From an uncultured Bacilli bacterium (lineage in GTDB: Bacteria; Bacillota_I; Bacilli_A; RFN20; CAG-826): DNA of 57,713 bases. Position numbers and translations under genes: made by a program. Shown piece by piece: positions 1-9,294 of this stretch. Numbering within the stretch: position 1 is the first letter of the stretch; each line of letters starts with the position of its first letter. The notes below the pieces were generated by a model. That model did no database searches. It saw nothing but the letters and a program-made list of their open reading frames with translations, and was not told the origin of the DNA. Where the stretch lies: the NCBI GenBank assembly GCA_944375905.1, contig CALWAS010000023.1, positions 1-57,713 of the forward strand, written 5' to 3'.

Positions 1-120
1 GATCGGGCCTATCCCGGAATCCTCCAAAAGGCCCAGGAAGGAGTCGATTTTCCGCCTCTCCTCCGGGTCGACCGTGGAGGGAAGGTCCAGGAAAGCGGGC
101 ATGTCGGTGAAATATCCCAT
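1..120 (-). CDS. N-terminal fragment of a probable transposase (truncated by window edge)
   Basis: An open frame starts with ATG at 120 and runs out of the window after 40 codons. It begins MGYFTDMPAFLDLP and ends LLEDSGIGPI at the edge. A GAGG element lies about 10 bases upstream of the ATG. The acidic, Leu-rich start resembles the helical N-terminus that precedes the DDE catalytic core in IS1182/IS5-type transposases, and the frame lies directly inside an IS-like terminal repeat (223-240). No catalytic residues can be seen because the rest of the gene is missing. A different short-leader gene cannot be excluded. Confidence 0.45.
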   Translation of the reverse strand, partial: MGYFTDMPAFLDLPSTVDPEERRKIDSFLGLLEDSGIGPI

Positions 121-240
121 GTCTTGAGTCCTCGGTACGTTTTGGATTGTACGGAAAAACCCGGATATTTCGGGGATTCGGGTGAAAAAAAGAAGAGGCA
201 TATCCCAATCCCTGATTGATCAGGTTTTGAAACAGCCCCA
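1..240. mobile_element. one end of an insertion sequence, continuing beyond the window
   Basis: Read on the minus strand, the outer end at about 223-240 is GGGGCTGTTTCAAAACC, the kind of terminal inverted repeat found on many DDE-transposase insertion sequences. A short leader and the start of an open reading frame (118-120 inward) follow, leading out of the window. The other end, the second repeat and any target duplication are not visible. The family is probably IS1182-like, judged from the terminal repeat style and the first residues of the encoded protein, but this is an inference. Confidence 0.55.
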
Positions 241-254
241 AAATCAGCGTTCGA

Positions 255-1310
255 TCAATGGTGATGATGGCATCCGCAATGGTGCGCAAGATAGTTCTCA
301 AGAGGGAAAGCCCGATAGGAGATCTCCTCGAGTTCGTCGACGGTGACGACGCCGGGATGGGCGTTTATAACGCTAGGGATGCGGTTGACGATGGTCGCGC
401 AGGTATGCTCGGGGGTCGCCGGCTTGACAACATGGAACTCCATGTTCGGCGTGCCTTCGACATACCAGTCGCACATATCGCCATCGTCCGGCCCGTAAAC
501 CTTGCCGATGCACTTTGTTTCGAGGGTAATGCCTTGATACGTCTCGGTGGTAACGACGGCCGCCATGCCGATGCAACGGCCGGCCTTGATGGTCTTTCCG
601 AGGGTCGAGCTATAAAGGTCGTGATCTATCACATAAGGAACCGATTCCTGCTTGACGCTCTTAACCGAAAGCCCGAGCTTCCTTGCCAACGCCTCGTTGG
701 AATTCCAAACGTAGGAAGGGACGATTTCCTGCGGATGGGCAAGAGTCTTCTCGAATTCTTCCTTGGTAAGGTCGCAGCCATGCGCCTTGGCAAGAGCGAG
801 GCCATAGTCCTCGACGTTGTAGGAAACCTCGCCGCGGATCTTCTTGATGTCGGCGCAGCCCGCCACCGCAAGGGCAACCATGTTGACCCAATAGATATCC
901 TCCATGCCGCTTCCGACGAAAGTGCACCCATGCTCCTTGGCGGTCACGTCTATGATGTTGGCATGGACCGGGTCGGTGGACCAGCAATCGGTAGCTTCCT
1001 CGCAAGTCGAGATGACGTTTATGCCGCGTTCAAGGCACTTCATGTAGTGCGGGAAGCAATCGGCGACTAGGGAAAAGAGGGTGACGATCGCGATGTCGGG
1101 GTCGGTTTCGTCGAGCACTTTGTCGGCATTGTCGCTGACCTTGACGCCAAGTTTGCGCCCAAGGCCAAGAGCCTCGCCGAGATCTTTTCCTACAATGGCC
1201 GGATTGGTATCGATTGCCCCGACAATCTGAGCGCCTTTGCTAAGAAGGTAGGGAACGATGAGTTTGCTCATTTTCCCGCAACCGTACTGAACGACTTTGA
1301 TTCTTTCCAT
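255..1310 (-). CDS. NAD(P)-dependent oxidoreductase, 2,4-diaminopentanoate dehydrogenase / dihydrodipicolinate reductase-like
   Basis: The protein has 351 residues and starts at the ATG of MERIKVV, which has AGGAGG six bases upstream; the open frame extends further but has no ribosome site there. The N-terminus is a Rossmann fold with a glycine motif ([11 protein letters not shown]) followed by an acidic residue at the end of the second strand (VGAID). A mixed alpha/beta catalytic domain follows, typical of the Ord (2,4-diaminopentanoate dehydrogenase) branch of the dihydrodipicolinate reductase family. That enzyme oxidatively deaminates diaminopentanoate in ornithine fermentation, but no other ornithine-pathway gene is present here, so the substrate is uncertain. 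The C-terminus is a His/Cys tail (HHCGCHHHH), a possible metal-binding end. The gene stands alone between the ABC exporter and an insertion sequence. Confidence 0.6.
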   Translation of the reverse strand: MERIKVVQYGCGKMSKLIVPYLLSKGAQIVGAIDTNPAIVGKDLGEALGLGRKLGVKVSDNADKVLDETDPDIAIVTLFSLVADCFPHYMKCLERGINVISTCEEATDCWSTDPVHANIIDVTAKEHGCTFVGSGMEDIYWVNMVALAVAGCADIKKIRGEVSYNVEDYGLALAKAHGCDLTKEEFEKTLAHPQEIVPSYVWNSNEALARKLGLSVKSVKQESVPYVIDHDLYSSTLGKTIKAGRCIGMAAVVTTETYQGITLETKCIGKVYGPDDGDMCDWYVEGTPNMEFHVVKPATPEHTCATIVNRIPSVINAHPGVVTVDELEEISYRAFPLENYLAHHCGCHHHH

Positions 1311-1331
1311 GAGAATCCTCCTGATGCCCCA

Positions 1332-1360
1332 AATGTAATTCCTATGCGGAAACAAGGCAA
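1332..1360 (-). promoter_or_regulatory. promoter of the oxidoreductase gene
   Basis: Minus strand: -35 TTGCCT (1360-1355), 17-base spacer, -10 TACATT (1337-1332). The predicted start gives a leader of about 15 bases that contains the AGGAGG ribosome site of the oxidoreductase gene. Confidence 0.55.
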
Positions 1361-1381
1361 TCCAATTACCGGGTTGATGGA

Positions 1382-3235
1382 TTACCGGTTGCCGCACGGG
1401 CCGGCAAACGCCTTTTCCTTAAGCAGGGAATCGATCGATCCGTCCCCTGCATCGTCGTCGAATTGAGAGTTGTAAAGCTTCGCGTAAAAACCGTTTTTGG
1501 CAAGAAGTTCCTCGTGGTTTCCCTGCTCGACGATGTTGCCGTGGGAGACGACGAGGATGATATCGGCGTTCTTGATCGTCGAAAGGCGATGCGCGATGAC
1601 GAAGGAAGTTCGGTTCGCCGTCAATTGATCCATGGCCATTTGAATTAGTATCTCGGTTCTCGTATCGACGTTGCTTGTGGCTTCGTCAAGGATGAGCATC
1701 GGATTGTTTTGGATCATTGCCCTCGCAATCGTAAATAGCTGCTTTTGCCCGGCCGAGATGGACGAATTGTCGTCGAGAACGGTATCAAGGCCATTGGGCA
1801 GCGACGAAATGAAGCCGTCGATTCCGCAAGCCCGGGCAGCTTTCATGACGGTCGCGTCGTCCACTCCTTCCTTGTTGAAAACAAGATTCTCCCTTACCGT
1901 TCCCTCAAATAGCCAGGTGTCTTGCAGTACCATGCCAAACAGGTCGTGGACGTCTTTTCGTTTCATGGAAGCGATGTCCACCCCGTCGATCAAAATCCTT
2001 CCTCCGCTCAACTCGTAGAAGCGCATGAGGAGATTGACTAGCGTCGTCTTTCCGGCTCCGGTCGGCCCGACGATTGCCACTTTCTCCCCGGGCTTTATCT
2101 TGCATGAGAAGTCGGGGATGACGATGTTTCCGGGATCGTCTTCGTAGGCAAAGCGAACATGGTCGAACTCGACCTCTCCCTTCACTTTTGAAATCTTCCC
2201 CGTCTTTCCGTCCTCTTTTTCGAGTTCCCTTTCGCCAAGGAAGGAGAAGACTCGCTCGGAGGCCGCAAGGCAACTCTGCATCTGGGCGAGGCCTTGGCTG
2301 ATCGAGGAAAGAGGGGACGTGAAAAGTCTCGCATAAAGAATGAAGGCCGTGATTATCCCGAATTCAAACCAGCCTTGGCTGACCCCGACGGCGCCGACAA
2401 CGCACACGGCAACATAGGAGAAATTCCCTATGAACGTATTTATCGTCGGCATGAGCCCGGAGAGGACCTGAGCCATGAAGTTGGCCTTCATCTCGTTGCG
2501 ATTGTACGACTTGAATGTTTCTTTTACCTGTTCGTCGGCGCCCGAGACTTTAATGACATCGTGGCCGCCGTACATCTCCTCGATATAACCGTTTAGGGAA
2601 CCGAGGGCATCTTGCTTGGCAATGAAGTACCTCTGACTCTTGGCCATGATGAGGAAGGTCAATGCGAAACCGACTATCGAGGCAAGCACGGCCGTAACCG
2701 CCATGTGCCAATCCGTCACAAACATCATGACGACGCAGCCAAGGAATTGGAAAGCGCCGGTAACGATGGGGCTTAGGGAGTTGTTCACGGAATCGACAAT
2801 GAGGCTCACGTCGTTGGTAAAACGGGAAAGCACGTCGCCATAGGAGTTTTGCGAATAGTAACTCAATGGAACGAGATTGATTTTCCTTTCGAGGTCGTTT
2901 CTTAGCTTTCGGCTCATCTTTAGTGTCATTAAGTTGAAGATGATCGTGGTCGAGAATGACAAAACGGCCGAAAGAAGGATCAGGACGATCATTTGAAGGC
3001 CAAGGACCGCCATCTTGCCCATGTCGATGACCGTGGCATTCTTTATCGAATTAAAAAGGTAGCCGCTCATATCACCGAGAAGGTTGGGGACGAAAATCGT
3101 AAGGATGGCAGATCCTATGCCGATAACAAGGGCAAGGACGAGCGGAAACAGATACGGCTTCAAATAAACGTAGAGATCGCGCCCGGCCTTCTTGAGGTCC
3201 TTCGGCCTATCGAATGATTTATTGCTCCGACTCAT
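1382..3235 (-). CDS. ABC exporter subunit with canonical ATP site (TM288/BmrD-like half-transporter)
   Basis: A 617-residue half-transporter with an N-terminal six-helix ABC exporter domain (about residues 25-320) and a C-terminal nucleotide-binding domain. Walker A is GPTGAGKT (390-397). Walker B carries the catalytic glutamate (LILDEATS, E518) and the H-loop histidine is present (IAHRL, H549). The signature motif is altered to ISAGQ (493-497) instead of LSGGQ, the pattern expected of the partner that completes the degenerate site of a heterodimer. ATG has AGGAGG six bases upstream and the start overlaps the upstream subunit by 17 bases, so the two are co-translated. Likely role: export of drugs, lipids or peptides from the cytoplasmic membrane; substrate unknown. 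Confidence 0.9.
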   Translation of the reverse strand: MSRSNKSFDRPKDLKKAGRDLYVYLKPYLFPLVLALVIGIGSAILTIFVPNLLGDMSGYLFNSIKNATVIDMGKMAVLGLQMIVLILLSAVLSFSTTIIFNLMTLKMSRKLRNDLERKINLVPLSYYSQNSYGDVLSRFTNDVSLIVDSVNNSLSPIVTGAFQFLGCVVMMFVTDWHMAVTAVLASIVGFALTFLIMAKSQRYFIAKQDALGSLNGYIEEMYGGHDVIKVSGADEQVKETFKSYNRNEMKANFMAQVLSGLMPTINTFIGNFSYVAVCVVGAVGVSQGWFEFGIITAFILYARLFTSPLSSISQGLAQMQSCLAASERVFSFLGERELEKEDGKTGKISKVKGEVEFDHVRFAYEDDPGNIVIPDFSCKIKPGEKVAIVGPTGAGKTTLVNLLMRFYELSGGRILIDGVDIASMKRKDVHDLFGMVLQDTWLFEGTVRENLVFNKEGVDDATVMKAARACGIDGFISSLPNGLDTVLDDNSSISAGQKQLFTIARAMIQNNPMLILDEATSNVDTRTEILIQMAMDQLTANRTSFVIAHRLSTIKNADIILVVSHGNIVEQGNHEELLAKNGFYAKLYNSQFDDDAGDGSIDSLLKEKAFAGPCGNR

Positions 3236-5021
3236 CTTCGCTACCTCCTTTCGCCGCCTCTTTCGCGATCTCCTCTTCGGAGAACTGGCTAAGGGCGATT
3301 TCCCTATAAACCGGGCAATCTCTTAGAAGCTCGGAGTGCTTCCCTTCCCCTACGACCTCTCCTTTTTCAAGGACGATGATGCGGTCGGCGTTTTTTATCG
3401 TTGCAAGACGCTGCCCGACGACAAGGACCGTCGTCCCCTTAAGCGATTTGGAGAGTTCTTCGCGCAGCGCCTTGTCGGTAGCGAAATCGAGGGCGGAAAA
3501 TGAATCGTCGAAAATCAGTATCTCCGGTGCTTTGGCTATGGCCCGGGCAATCGATATCCTCTGCTTCTGGCCCCCGGAAAGATTGCCGCCCCCCTGGGCG
3601 ACTTGGAATTCGACTCCCTCCGGGAGAGACGAAACGAAATCCCCGGCCTGGGAGATCGAAAGGGCCTTTGTCACCTCTTCTTCCCCAATCCTTCCTTCTT
3701 CGTCCCCGAATGTCACGTTATCGGCAATAGAATCAGAAAAAAGAACGGCCTTTTGCGGCACATAGCCTATTTTGTCGTAAAGCGCATCCAAATCGAATTC
3801 CTTGATGTCGATTCCGTCGAGAAGCACCTTTCCGCCGGTCGGATCGTATAAGCGGGCCGCGAGTCCAACCAAGGTCGATTTGCCGCATCCGGTCGCACCG
3901 ATGAAAGCAACGGACTCACCGGGATTGGCCTTGAAGGAGATGTGCTTCAAGACGTCTCCGCCTCCTTCATAGTGAAACGAAACGTCCCTGAACTCGATTA
4001 GGCCTTTGACCTTGGTTTCCCTTACGCGCCCCGACGTTATCTTCGTCGGCGTCTTAAGAACCTCGCCAATGCGCATGGCCGAGACCTTGGCCTGGGGCCA
4101 CATCATGAAAACCATGGATAGCAAGATGAAACCCTGTATGACATAAAGGGCATAGGTGCCGAAGACGACCACGCTCGAGTAAAGATCGAGTTGGGCCAGA
4201 GGAGAATTCGGAATCAGGGAAACGAGGTAGCCGCCGAGCCAATAGATGCCGAGCGAGAGACCATTCAAAACAAATAGCATGAGCGGATTTATGACAGCCA
4301 GGAAATTGCGGTTTCCAAGTTGGAGATCCGTCAGCTTCTTATTTACGTCGGCGAATTTCTCTTCCTCGTATCCCTCGGCGTTGAAGGCCCTTACCACCTT
4401 CATTCCCGAAAGGTTTTCCCTCGCTACCCTGTTGATCGAGTCGATCAACCTCTGCACCATTTTGAAGCGAGGTACGAGGAAATAGATGAGTCCTAGGATC
4501 GAGGCTACGATCACGACGACCGCCGCGCCGGTCAAAAGCGAAAGCTGCCAACTCGAGCCGACAATTTTGACAACCGCCCAAATCGCCATTACCGGCGCCT
4601 TAATTAATTGAGTGGTCCCAAATGCTATTATCATTTCGACTTGGGATACGTCGTTGGTGGTTCTCGTAAGAAGCGACGCGGCCGAGAAGTTTTTCACATT
4701 TGCGGCATCGAGGTCCGTAACGTGGTTGAAAACGGTTTCGCGAAGATAGTAGGCGACCAAAGAAGAGAGATAGGAAGAGACGGAGGTCGAAAAGACCGTC
4801 GCCACCATTCCCCCGACGGCGCAAGCCACCATGATTCCGCCATAGTAAAGAACGTCTCCAAGAATGTCGGTTGAACCGGATGTCCCGCCAAGAAGCCTCG
4901 TTATCTCCTCCATGAAATCCGGAATCATGAGTTCCAAGAAAACGCTCAGCACCACCGCAGCAATTGAAGCGGCACAGAGAATCCAATCCTTTGCTTTTAG
5001 CTTTTTGAGCACCCTAAGCAT
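3219..5021 (-). CDS. ABC exporter subunit with degenerate ATP site (TM287/BmrC-like half-transporter)
   Basis: A 600-residue half-transporter: membrane domain at about 10-310, then an ATPase domain. Walker A is GATGCGKS (375-382) and the signature is canonical LSGGQ (481-485). The catalytic glutamate after Walker B is aspartate (IFDDSFS, D506) and the H-loop histidine is glutamine (VVGQRL, Q537). These two substitutions match the non-hydrolytic half of asymmetric exporters such as TM287/288 and LmrCD. It is the first gene of the pair and lies divergent to a MarR-type regulator; LmrCD-like exporters are often MarR/PadR regulated. The ribosome site is weak (GGGGA about 8 bases upstream of ATG). 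Confidence 0.9.
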   Translation of the reverse strand: MLRVLKKLKAKDWILCAASIAAVVLSVFLELMIPDFMEEITRLLGGTSGSTDILGDVLYYGGIMVACAVGGMVATVFSTSVSSYLSSLVAYYLRETVFNHVTDLDAANVKNFSAASLLTRTTNDVSQVEMIIAFGTTQLIKAPVMAIWAVVKIVGSSWQLSLLTGAAVVVIVASILGLIYFLVPRFKMVQRLIDSINRVARENLSGMKVVRAFNAEGYEEEKFADVNKKLTDLQLGNRNFLAVINPLMLFVLNGLSLGIYWLGGYLVSLIPNSPLAQLDLYSSVVVFGTYALYVIQGFILLSMVFMMWPQAKVSAMRIGEVLKTPTKITSGRVRETKVKGLIEFRDVSFHYEGGGDVLKHISFKANPGESVAFIGATGCGKSTLVGLAARLYDPTGGKVLLDGIDIKEFDLDALYDKIGYVPQKAVLFSDSIADNVTFGDEEGRIGEEEVTKALSISQAGDFVSSLPEGVEFQVAQGGGNLSGGQKQRISIARAIAKAPEILIFDDSFSALDFATDKALREELSKSLKGTTVLVVGQRLATIKNADRIIVLEKGEVVGEGKHSELLRDCPVYREIALSQFSEEEIAKEAAKGGSEDESEQ

Positions 5022-5032
5022 AATTAATCCCC

Positions 5033-5075
5033 GTTAATCTTTGATATTAACGCAAAAAGGTCAATATTTATTGAC
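5033..5075. promoter_or_regulatory. divergent regulatory region with two dyads, probable MarR operators
   Basis: The 84-base gap between the exporter and the MarR-like gene holds a perfect dyad GTCAATA-TT-TATTGAC (5060-5075) and a second one, GTTAAT and ATTAAC separated by 7 bases (5033-5051). On the plus strand TTGATA (5041-5046) and TATTTA (5065-5070), 18 bases apart, could be the regulator promoter; the -10 would sit inside the first dyad. AT-rich dyads of this size are typical MarR sites. The exporter promoter itself could not be assigned clearly. Confidence 0.5.
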
Positions 5076-5105
5076 AATCGAAGCCACAATGGACGATTTT
5101 TCCTG

Positions 5106-5548
5106 ATGGACAGAGGCGAGAATCTGAAAGAGCTGATAGCTTACGTCGATGATTTGGGGCTATTGGGACGTACCATATTCAACCGCGATCCGAATATCCC
5201 CTCCTCGCCGGAATTATCAAGACTAGAGCAGATTATCGTAGCCAAAATGGATAGGACTGAAAGCGCCCTCGGCCTGAATCAAATCGCTGCCATGCTCTCG
5301 TGCAAGAAACAGCAAACCAGCCGGTTGGTAGACCGGCTTGTTAAGGTAGCTGCCTTTCCAAGAAAGCCCTAGGCAGAAATGTCGTGATCGGTATTTCCGA
5401 AGGAGGAAAGCAACGTTACGCCATTATCGAAAAGACCCGGTTGAAACGGATGGAAAAAGCCATTTCCCCAGTGAAGGGCCAAGACCTAAGCCAGGCTCGG
5501 GAGTTGATAAACCGGCTGAGAATTTTATTTTCAGTTATCCGAAACTAA
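5106..5548 (+). pseudogene. MarR-family transcriptional regulator, interrupted by a one-base frameshift
   Basis: The first frame (5106-5372) encodes 88 residues with a helical start and the winged-helix DNA-recognition segment (LNQIAAMLSCKKQQTSRLVDRL), then stops. The continuation is in the -1 frame from about 5349-5372 to the TAA at 5546-5548, giving the wing and dimerisation helix (GRNVVIGISEGGKQ, then ELINRLRILFSVIRN). Together they make about 147 residues, a normal MarR length. The break lies just before the wing, so the 88-residue product should not bind DNA normally. A one-base deletion or a sequencing error fits; no obvious slippery heptamer is present. The stop overlaps the convergent addA stop. 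Confidence 0.7.
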
Positions 5549-8500
5549 ACTTTCCGCCAAGCGCCGTTATTCAAAGAGTAAAGGAAGCCCTCGGAAGGAC
5601 AACCGAAAATCCTGGAGGCGACACCCATGTATCCCCTGACTTGCTTGGCGTAATCGGGGTCGTCGATGTCGCTGGATTTGTAGTCGATGACCCGGAGATG
5701 ATCGCCGAAATCCAATAGAAGGTCGATTGACCCCTCTTTCCCGTCCTCGTCGACGAATGCGTACTCAGGGTAAATCTCTGCTTTGCCTATATCCTCGGCA
5801 ACCGGGGAAGAAAGGAAACTCGCAATTTCCCTCTTCGTCTTTGCGCCAAGTCCTTCGAAGGACGGTTTTTTGAAGTTGAATCCTTCCATCACTTCATGGA
5901 GATAAGTTCCGTGCCTCAAGGCATCCGGATCCACGTCGAAGTTAAGCGCAGCGGAGAAAGATCCCGGCATCTTTCTTTCAAACGAATAGGGATTTGCAGG
6001 CATTATTTCCAATTCGTATCCCTTATTCGAGGGCGATTCTTTTTGAGAAAACGCAATTTCCGATGGCTTCTCCACGATGGTCTTGGCTAAATACCCGCGT
6101 CTTAAAAGAGGCTGAAGCATCTCCTGGAAGCTCTTGCACCTCTCGCGGTTTTCGGTTGGGCGCCCGACATGGGCAGCCAATTCGCCGCGGTACGAAAAGC
6201 CGTTTTCAGCGACTTTGGGCTCGGTTGCCGGGATGCCTAGATAATTAAGAGCCTTGGTTTTCGTCTTGGGTGAATCATCAGAATCGAGAATCGAATCGAT
6301 GGCCTTGAAAAGATCGAGCGGCATCTTGCCCGATTCGAAGAGGCGGATGACTCTTTCCCAGTCGACGTCTTCATCGGAGAGAGCAAGCGGAAGGTCGCCC
6401 CCAAAGGGGCGGGCTAGCGGAAGGCCGATCGCCTCGTACGCCAACTCGAGCGCTTTTCCCTTGATTTCAGATGGTGATTCTCTACTGGCCGTCAACAATG
6501 GCAGCTCGGCCAAGGCCGCCTTTTCGTCGCGGTCATCGCCTCGGAAGAAAAATGAGAAAAGGAACCCTAAAGAAGGCTTGTTGGACCGAAGATAACGTCC
6601 GAAGCATCTCGAGAATTCCTCATCTGATGTCAAATGGGGAAGATAGGACGCGACGCATTTCTTGATATCGCTTTTTGCCTTCTTTTTCGATGCGGAAAGA
6701 TCGCGCAATCTATCGAAGAAAATCGGATCGATCTTGGTTTCGAGACCGGAAAGCACGTTTCGCAGCAACTCGACGTCTCCTTCTTTTAAATTTTCGCCAA
6801 TCATGCTGGCAACGATGGTTTGCAAGCGGAAGGGAGCAGTCGATAAACCTTTGCATGGATTTAGGAGGTAAGCCTTTTCCCTCGTCCTCGTGAGGGCAAC
6901 GTAAAGAAGGCGAACCGACTCCGAACGGGCCGAGACGAGCTTTCGGTCGGAACCTAGGAAGGAGAAGACATTGCAGCGCGGGTCGGCTTTGCCGAAATGG
7001 AAACCGGTATCGGGATCGGAATGTTCTTTCGACGCGTGGAAATCCTCCTGGTTGAACATCCGATACAAACCGGTGAAGTAGGTGATGGGGAACTCGAGGC
7101 CTTTCGACTTGTGGATGTTGATGAGAAGCACGCTGTCGATGCCGGGGTCGCTGCCTTCGATTTTCACTTTTTCTCCGGCATCCCTGATCGAAGAAAGCAT
7201 CGAAGGGATTTCATCGAGTGTCCTTCCAGACGCAATCGAGGATACGAACATCTCCTCTATGGCATCGAGATAGGCCTCGTTCCTGTCGATGTTACCTATG
7301 CTCAGAATCTTGTCATTGACGTGAAACGAATCCAAAATCTCCCGCAAAAGCAAGGTATCCGGAAGTTCTTTGGCCTTCAGCAAAACGCTCTTGAGATTGG
7401 AGACGATTTCGCTATCGCAGAACTTTCTCTTCTCACAGATGTCATATAGTTCCTGATCATCCATGCGAAAGAGGAAGCTTCGAGCTATCGAAGCAAAGCA
7501 GCGTTGGAAACGAAAGCTTGAAAGGTCGCCGTCCCGAATGCAGGCATAAAGCGAGACCAGGTTTTCGACGATTCTCACAAGGTCGTTTTCGACAATGTTC
7601 TCATCGAATCGCAAGCGAAGCGGAACCTGTTCCTCGCTGAACACCCGAAGTATCTTCTCAAAGTCGGTCGAACGATCGGGGATGATGGCGAAGTCGCTAA
7701 AGCGAACCGGGCGAAGCGATCCATCGTCTTTCTCCCTATCCAAAACCAAATATGGGTTGCTTGGATCCATTTTCTTCTTTATGTCGCGGGCGACGATCCT
7801 GGCCTCGGCCTCTGCCGTCTTCTCGCCAAGCCCATAGGCGTCGAAGCATATGGCCTCGGTAGATGAGCCGCCTGGAACCTTGGAACCCGGTTCCTCAAAA
7901 GAAGAGTTCCCGGCTTGGATCACATGGTCCTTTCGATAGTCGACTCCGCCTAGCGCGCTATCCATGATGGAACCGAATATGGAATTCACGGCGTAAAGAA
8001 CTTCCTTTCTCGAACGGAAGTTCTTGTTCATGTCGATCGCCATTCCACTTCGCCCGTCCTTGTAAAGAGAATAGCGGGCCGTGAAAAGATCGGGCCTGGC
8101 GGCACGGAAAAGATAGATCGATTGTTTTACGTCGCCGACCAAGTAAAGATGGCCATTTCCAATCAAATCAATGAACTTGTTCTGAATGAGCGAGGTGTCC
8201 TGAAACTCGTCGACCATCACCATTTTGAAGCGCTTGCCGACTTCATCGGCCTTTCCGCGGTTGGCTACCAAATCGAGCGCCATTCTAGCTATGTCGTCGA
8301 AATCATAAAGCCCGTGCTCCTTCCGCCAAGCGGAAACACGAACGTGCAGTTCATTGAGAACGCCGAGGAAGAAGATGGTCGTCCTCTTGTCGGCCGCTAC
8401 CTCGGATGCAAGCTCGGATTCGCTTTTGGGAAGCGCGGAAAGCATTTTCTTAAGAGCCGCTTTAGCCTCCGCATAATCGTTGGACGCGGCAGCCAGAACT

Positions 8501-9294
8501 TCGTCCTTTCCGCTGGCTGGCTTGTTCGGAAGCTCGTCCTCGTATGCCACTATGTCATCGTAACTAAGGCACTTCCGCTCCTGAAGCTCCTTCATCTTGG
8601 AAAGGGAAGCGGTAGGCTTTCTTTTTGCGGAGGCTGCCAGAATATCGCTTATGGCATCGTCCACGCGTTCCTTTCCGGCAAGGAGCTTAGTCAATACGTC
8701 ATTCGTCACTGCCGATTCATAGGAAGGGGCGCCCAAGACTTCTTCAAGATGGCGGCTTGCCTCTTCGTAATTCCCGGTTTTGAGAAGCGAATCGTATAGC
8801 GAAAGCGAGTAATCGATCAGGGTTTTAGGAGTGATATTCGGGTAATCGTCGATTAGTTGGCTCAGTTGCTCCGACCCTTCTCTGGCTCTTTGCTCAAGAA
8901 TGGACTGCAACGTTTCCCGTTTGTTCATGGCTCCGAGATATTCGCCCATTATCTCGAGATCGGGGGAAATGCCCAATTCGAAATGGTACTGTTTCACGAG
9001 GCTAAGGAAGAAGGAGTCAAACGTGCAAATGTAGGCTGAATCCACTTTCGCCGCCTCGGCTGGATTGGCCTTTTGAAGTTCCTTTCTGATCCGCTTCTTC
9101 ATTTCGGCGGCGGCCGCATTGGTAAAGGTAACGATGAGGAAATCGTCGATCGAATATCCTTCCTCTTCGATGAAATGGACCACCCTTTCGGTAAGGACGC
9201 TCGTTTTGCCGCTTCCGGCTCCGGCGCTGACGATTATGTTCTTTCCCTTGGAAGTGATGGCAAGCATCTGTTCCCGCGTTCTTTTCTTACTCAC
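5545..9294 (-). CDS. addA: ATP-dependent helicase/nuclease subunit A
   Basis: The 1249-residue UvrD-like helicase-nuclease subunit of AddAB, which processes double-strand breaks for RecA. Walker A is near the N-terminus (SAGAGSGKTSVL), Walker B is MVDEFQDTS, and later SF1 motifs include LLINIHKSKGLEFP and VRLLYVALTRTREK. The C-terminal RecB-type nuclease is intact: Glu in the PEYAFVDEDG strand, GSIDLLLDF, then VIDYKSS. The length matches Bacillus AddA (about 1230). Translation starts at GTG with GGAGG upstream, inside the last codons of addB (8-base overlap), so the two subunits are made together. The stop overlaps the convergent broken MarR gene. Confidence 0.95.
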   Translation of the reverse strand: MSKKRTREQMLAITSKGKNIIVSAGAGSGKTSVLTERVVHFIEEEGYSIDDFLIVTFTNAAAAEMKKRIRKELQKANPAEAAKVDSAYICTFDSFFLSLVKQYHFELGISPDLEIMGEYLGAMNKRETLQSILEQRAREGSEQLSQLIDDYPNITPKTLIDYSLSLYDSLLKTGNYEEASRHLEEVLGAPSYESAVTNDVLTKLLAGKERVDDAISDILAASAKRKPTASLSKMKELQERKCLSYDDIVAYEDELPNKPASGKDEVLAAASNDYAEAKAALKKMLSALPKSESELASEVAADKRTTIFFLGVLNELHVRVSAWRKEHGLYDFDDIARMALDLVANRGKADEVGKRFKMVMVDEFQDTSLIQNKFIDLIGNGHLYLVGDVKQSIYLFRAARPDLFTARYSLYKDGRSGMAIDMNKNFRSRKEVLYAVNSIFGSIMDSALGGVDYRKDHVIQAGNSSFEEPGSKVPGGSSTEAICFDAYGLGEKTAEAEARIVARDIKKKMDPSNPYLVLDREKDDGSLRPVRFSDFAIIPDRSTDFEKILRVFSEEQVPLRLRFDENIVENDLVRIVENLVSLYACIRDGDLSSFRFQRCFASIARSFLFRMDDQELYDICEKRKFCDSEIVSNLKSVLLKAKELPDTLLLREILDSFHVNDKILSIGNIDRNEAYLDAIEEMFVSSIASGRTLDEIPSMLSSIRDAGEKVKIEGSDPGIDSVLLINIHKSKGLEFPITYFTGLYRMFNQEDFHASKEHSDPDTGFHFGKADPRCNVFSFLGSDRKLVSARSESVRLLYVALTRTREKAYLLNPCKGLSTAPFRLQTIVASMIGENLKEGDVELLRNVLSGLETKIDPIFFDRLRDLSASKKKAKSDIKKCVASYLPHLTSDEEFSRCFGRYLRSNKPSLGFLFSFFFRGDDRDEKAALAELPLLTASRESPSEIKGKALELAYEAIGLPLARPFGGDLPLALSDEDVDWERVIRLFESGKMPLDLFKAIDSILDSDDSPKTKTKALNYLGIPATEPKVAENGFSYRGELAAHVGRPTENRERCKSFQEMLQPLLRRGYLAKTIVEKPSEIAFSQKESPSNKGYELEIMPANPYSFERKMPGSFSAALNFDVDPDALRHGTYLHEVMEGFNFKKPSFEGLGAKTKREIASFLSSPVAEDIGKAEIYPEYAFVDEDGKEGSIDLLLDFGDHLRVIDYKSSDIDDPDYAKQVRGYMGVASRIFGCPSEGFLYSLNNGAWRKV

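Noticed and set aside
258-1070. Open frame of 270 codons on the plus strand opposite the oxidoreductase
   Set aside because: The minus-strand gene has a clear Rossmann motif, promoter and ribosome site; the plus frame has none.
5349-5372. Programmed -1 frameshift in the MarR gene
   Set aside because: No X-XXY-YYZ slippery heptamer and no stable downstream stem were seen; a deletion or sequencing error is simpler.
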